Part shown: piece by piece, positions 7,622 through 9,410 of the stretch
How positions within the stretch are numbered: the first letter of the stretch is position 1
Layout: every line of letters begins with the position of its first letter
From: Ramlibacter sp.
GTDB lineage: Bacteria; Pseudomonadota; Gammaproteobacteria; Burkholderiales; Burkholderiaceae_C
DNA length: 9,410 bases
Direction: 5' to 3'
Assembly: GCA_023701085.1 (NCBI GenBank)
Contig: JAMPXR010000069.1
Span: forward strand, 1-9,410
Made by a program: the position numbers and the translations under genes
The notes under the pieces: generated by a model
Told to the model about the DNA's origin: nothing
What the model saw: the letters and a program-made list of their open reading frames with translations, nothing else
Databases searched by the model: none

Positions 7622-7757
7622 GCCCGCGGCCGCGGTGCCGGTTGCGCGCTCTCACGACGGTTTGGAGCCGGACGTGCGCGCCGCGGTTTGTCCGATGCGC
7701 CACATCGCGACCGCAGCCGGTGCACAATCGTCGTGTCAATCGTTTCGAAAGACCAGC

Positions 7758-8129
7758 ATGCGGATGGCTTCAGTCGTCTTTGTCTCCATGGCTCTCTCGG
7801 CTTGCGCCGGCGGACCGCATGGAGGTTACGGATATGGCCCCGACTACCGGGACGCTCCGCCGGTCAGGGTAGGCCCGAGCGGCGACCCGCCGGCGCACCC
7901 GCTGGCGCGCTCCGCGACCTACACCTGCGAAGACCTCACCACGATCAAGCTGACCGAAGGCCAGCCCACGGCGCAGGTGACCTTGAACAGCGGCCTGGTC
8001 CTGGGGCTGGCCCGCCAGCCCGATGCGCTCGGCTCGCGCTACGGCGCGCCGCCCTATGAATTCCGCACCCGCGGCGACGAGGGGAGTTTTTTCGCGAACA
8101 ACCGGGTGGTGCGCTGCCGGGTGAAGTGA
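7758..8129 (+). CDS. MliC/PliC-like lipoprotein (lysozyme-inhibitor fold)
   Basis: A 123-residue lipoprotein. The signal peptide ends in a perfect lipobox, LSAC, so C16 should be lipidated. Ala at +2 favours sorting to the outer membrane by the Lol system. A Gly/Tyr/Pro-rich tether (17-50) leads to a small domain at 53-123 with YTC (C57) and a terminal C120, a likely disulfide. The layout matches MliC/PliC inhibitors of C-type lysozyme, whose two motifs are SGxxY and YxxxTKG. Here they read LGSRY (91-95) and YEFRTRG (100-106): the fold motifs are present, but the inhibitory Ser is Leu91 and the Lys is Arg105. It may therefore bind something else or inhibit poorly. ATG 7758 is chosen because it gives a compact lipoprotein signal; an ATG two codons later is possible. 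The upstream ribosome site is weak (GAAAGA). Confidence 0.78.
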   Translation: MRMASVVFVSMALSACAGGPHGGYGYGPDYRDAPPVRVGPSGDPPAHPLARSATYTCEDLTTIKLTEGQPTAQVTLNSGLVLGLARQPDALGSRYGAPPYEFRTRGDEGSFFANNRVVRCRVK

Positions 8130-8211
8130 GGCGGGGCGGGCGGCGGCGCGCCGCTTTCAACAGGCATGCAACGCGGGAGAGCGGCGTGCGTGATCGCGTA
8201 AAGTCAGGGAC

Positions 8212-8216
8212 GGAGG
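8212..8216 (+). promoter_or_regulatory. Ribosome binding site of the four-cysteine secreted protein
   Basis: GGAGG lies six bases before ATG 8223. It fixes this start and supports translation of an otherwise uncharacterised short gene. Confidence 0.65.
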
Positions 8217-8222
8217 ATCACA

Positions 8223-8651
8223 ATGAAGATCGTCGTCCCGCTGGCCCTCGCGCTGGGGTCGTTTTCCTGCCAGGCCGGCACCATCTACCTGTGCAAGGCT
8301 TATGGCGGCGGCACGTTCTGGGCGGCTTCCCATTGCAATCAGCACAACGCCCTGATAGAGCGGATCGTCAGCGTTCCTGACGGGATGCCTTTCCACCAGC
8401 AGGTTCAACTGGCCGAGCAGCAACGGCGCCCGGGCATGTCTACCGGCAGCCATTCGAGCACGACGACAACAACGACCACATCGCGCGGCCCATCGGCCCA
8501 GGACGTACAGGCTGAATGTGCCGCGCTCGACGGCAGGGTCGCCTCTCTGGATGCGCTGGCGCGACAGCCGCAAAGCGCCCAGATGCACGATTGGATTCGA
8601 GGCGAGCGAAAGAAGGGGCGGGACCGGCAGTTCGCGATTCGGTGCCGCTGA
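8223..8651 (+). CDS. Secreted four-cysteine protein with poly-Thr linker, function unknown
   Basis: A 142-residue exported protein with a good ribosome binding site. Signal peptide 1-18 ends in SCQA, a signal peptidase I site. The mature chain has two segments. The first (20-69) contains TIYLC (C24), a Gly-rich AYGGGTFW and SHC (C38); its YxC...G...C layout loosely recalls DUF4124-type periplasmic domains. The second (about 95-142) contains C99, a predicted helix with ARQPQS and MHDWIRGERKKGRDRQF, and C141. The two are joined by a Ser/Thr-rich linker with seven consecutive threonines. Four cysteines suggest two disulfides. I recall similar unnamed proteins in Burkholderiales but know no function. 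It follows the MliC-like gene by 93 nt on the same strand and faces the SRP RNA gene tail to tail. Confidence 0.78.
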   Translation: MKIVVPLALALGSFSCQAGTIYLCKAYGGGTFWAASHCNQHNALIERIVSVPDGMPFHQQVQLAEQQRRPGMSTGSHSSTTTTTTTSRGPSAQDVQAECAALDGRVASLDALARQPQSAQMHDWIRGERKKGRDRQFAIRCR

Positions 8652-8724
8652 CGTGGCCAGTGCTCAGCGGGGTCGGCCGGCGGGCGGATTCAAGATGCGC
8701 GCGGCGATTGATCTTGCGCGTGGC

Positions 8725-8743
8725 CGAAACAGAAGGAGAAGAC
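8725..8743 (-). terminator. Pyrimidine-rich tract after SRP RNA, possible terminator
   Basis: Immediately after the SRP RNA 3' strand, the minus strand reads GTCTTCTCCTTCTGTTTCG. With the GC-rich terminal stem of the RNA before it, this U/C-rich run could act as an imperfect intrinsic terminator. The U run is interrupted by C, so confidence is low. Confidence 0.3.
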
Positions 8744-8834
8744 GAGCCTTACCCCCGGCACTGGCTCCACAGTTAGGGCTGCTTGGTTCCCCACCTGACC
8801 CGGTTGGCCGCTTCACCATGCGGGGAGGCCCGTC
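8744..8834 (-). ncRNA. ffs: Small bacterial signal recognition particle RNA (4.5S)
   Basis: Read on the minus strand, the Ffh-binding core is complete at 8800-8777: GGTCAGGT, GG, tetraloop GGAA, CC, AAGCAGCC. It equals the E. coli core except that the two base pairs closing the tetraloop are GG/CC instead of CC/GG, a compensatory change that keeps the helix. The ends pair as expected for a single long hairpin: GGGCCTCCCCG at 8831-8821 pairs with CGGGGG at 8757-8752 and GGCTC at 8748-8744, leaving a small bulge. The size, about 90 nt, fits the Bacteria_small_SRP family. The RNA works with Ffh to target nascent inner-membrane proteins. It lies divergent to dnaX; a location near dnaX is common for this gene. 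The exact 5' and 3' ends are uncertain by a few bases. Confidence 0.93.
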
Positions 8835-8841
8835 AGCCGCT

Positions 8842-8847
8842 ATTGTA
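8842..8847 (-). promoter_or_regulatory. -10 element of the SRP RNA promoter
   Basis: On the minus strand this reads TACAAT, five of six matches to TATAAT, ending eight bases before the G at 8834 that would start the RNA just ahead of the terminal stem. No good -35 hexamer is found 16-19 bases upstream; the sequence there is around CCGAAG. Confidence 0.55.
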
Positions 8848-8899
8848 GGCGCGCGGGCAATGTCCTTCGGCAGCGCGGGGAACGTGCTGGGGCAGCCCG

Positions 8900-8905
8900 T
8901 AGAAT
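8900..8905 (+). promoter_or_regulatory. Candidate dnaX -10 element (leaderless arrangement)
   Basis: TAGAAT matches TATAAT at five of six positions and ends seven bases before the dnaX ATG, so transcription would begin at or next to the A of the start codon. No Shine-Dalgarno sequence lies between the element and the ATG. No clear -35 is seen. Confidence 0.4.
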
Positions 8906-8912
8906 CCGGCGC

Positions 8913-9410
8913 ATGTCCTACCTCGTGCTCGCCCGCAAGTACCGGCCCAAGACCTTCGCGGAGATGGTGGGCCAGGAGCACGTGGTGCAGGCGCTGAGCA
9001 ATGCGCTGAACCAGCAGCGCCTGCACCACGCCTATCTTTTCACGGGCACGCGCGGGGTCGGCAAGACCACGGTGTCGCGCATCCTGGCCAAGTCGCTCAA
9101 CTGCCAGGGGCCCGATGGGCAGGGCGGCATCACGGCCACGCCCTGCGGCGTGTGCCAGGCCTGCGCCGACATCGACAGCGGGCGTTTCGTGGACTACACG
9201 GAACTGGATGCCGCCTCCAACCGGGGCGTGGACGAGGTGCAGTCGCTGCTGGAGCAGGCGGTCTACAAGCCGGTGCAGGGCCGCTTCAAGGTGTTCATGA
9301 TCGACGAGGTGCACATGCTCACCGGGCACGCGTTCAACGCGATGCTCAAGACGCTGGAAGAGCCGCCCGAGTACCTCAAGTTCGTGCTGGCGACCACCGA
9401 TCCGCAGAAG
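8913..9410 (+). CDS. dnaX: DNA polymerase III subunit tau/gamma (3' truncated)
   Basis: The first 166 residues of the clamp-loader ATPase; the gene runs past the window end, where the last codon is complete. The N-terminus MSYLVLARKYRPKTF and the following VGQEHVV are typical of DnaX. Walker A is GTRGVGKT (45-52, K51). A zinc-binding module has four cysteines at 64, 78, 81 and 84. Walker B with the DExx-type box is MIDEVHML (D131, E132), followed by the TLEEPP segment and sensor 1 (ATTDPQK) at the end. It loads the beta clamp and, as tau, links the polymerase cores and DnaB at the replication fork. The C-terminal tau domains and any frameshift site are outside the window. The start is supported by immediate similarity from the first residue; no ribosome site is seen (see the -10 element at 8900). 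Confidence 0.96.
   Translation, partial: MSYLVLARKYRPKTFAEMVGQEHVVQALSNALNQQRLHHAYLFTGTRGVGKTTVSRILAKSLNCQGPDGQGGITATPCGVCQACADIDSGRFVDYTELDAASNRGVDEVQSLLEQAVYKPVQGRFKVFMIDEVHMLTGHAFNAMLKTLEEPPEYLKFVLATTDPQK

Noticed and set aside
7624..7635. Perfect 12-bp palindrome CCGCGGCCGCGG just after a stop codon
   Set aside because: It was considered as a terminator, but it has no loop and no T-run after it. All-G/C palindromes of this size are expected in such GC-rich DNA.
8143..8154. Palindrome GCGGCGCGCCGC followed by TTTC after the MliC-like gene
   Set aside because: The hairpin stem would be only about four pairs with a four-base loop, and the T-run is three bases. Too weak to call a terminator.
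8691..8716. Inverted repeat CAAGAT...ATCTTG with a 14-base spacer
   Set aside because: Six-base arms with a long loop and no T-tract; it could be a chance match in the space between convergent transcripts.
8516..8776. Short plus-strand frames of 86 and 159 residues starting inside the four-cysteine gene
   Set aside because: They are out of frame with that gene, run across the SRP RNA region and have no ribosome site or recognisable content.
8664..9329. A 221-residue minus-strand frame covering the SRP RNA strand and dnaX
   Set aside because: It runs antisense to well-supported dnaX coding sequence and has no signal, domain or ribosome site. The minus-strand signal here is the SRP RNA, not a protein.

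Overview
The window is GC-rich (roughly 70% by eye). Its proteins look like those of a betaproteobacterium of the order Burkholderiales, probably close to Bordetella or Achromobacter. This is judged from recognised protein families and base composition, not from a database search.

Layout. (1) Positions 1-6386, plus strand, hold a tightly packed operon. It starts with the C-terminal two thirds of an AddB-like nuclease, continues with a complete AddA-like UvrD-family helicase-nuclease, and ends with an HI0933/YhiN-type flavoprotein of the PP_4765 subfamily. Each start codon overlaps the previous stop codon, so translational coupling is likely. (2) At 6368-7009, minus strand, lies a small exported protein that looks like an eight-stranded outer-membrane beta-barrel. 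Its stop overlaps the flavoprotein stop tail to tail by 19 nt. (3) A 237-nt intergenic gap (7010-7246) carries a near-perfect FNR/ANR-type palindrome. (4) Three small exported plus-strand genes follow: a two-cysteine periplasmic protein resembling the Rap1a/Tai fold (7247-7621), an MliC-like lipoprotein (7758-8129) and a four-cysteine protein with a poly-threonine linker (8223-8651). (5) The 261-nt gap at 8652-8912 is not empty. It encodes the small bacterial SRP RNA (ffs) on the minus strand at about 8744-8834, with a good -10 element. (6) From 8913 to the window end is the start of dnaX, the DNA polymerase III tau/gamma subunit, which may be read from a leaderless mRNA.

How it fits together. 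The first block is double-strand-break processing: the AddB-like and AddA-like subunits should form a two-nuclease helicase complex, with a flavoprotein of unknown substrate attached. The last block is core machinery, namely protein targeting RNA and the replicative clamp loader. Between them sits a run of four small envelope or periplasmic genes on both strands. I see no transposase, phage gene, CRISPR array or tRNA. I did not find a clearly new multi-gene system. The most interesting items are the SRP RNA gene, the MliC-like lipoprotein lacking both residues known to be needed for lysozyme inhibition, the candidate barrel protein with two competing signal-peptide cleavage motifs, and the FNR-like box.
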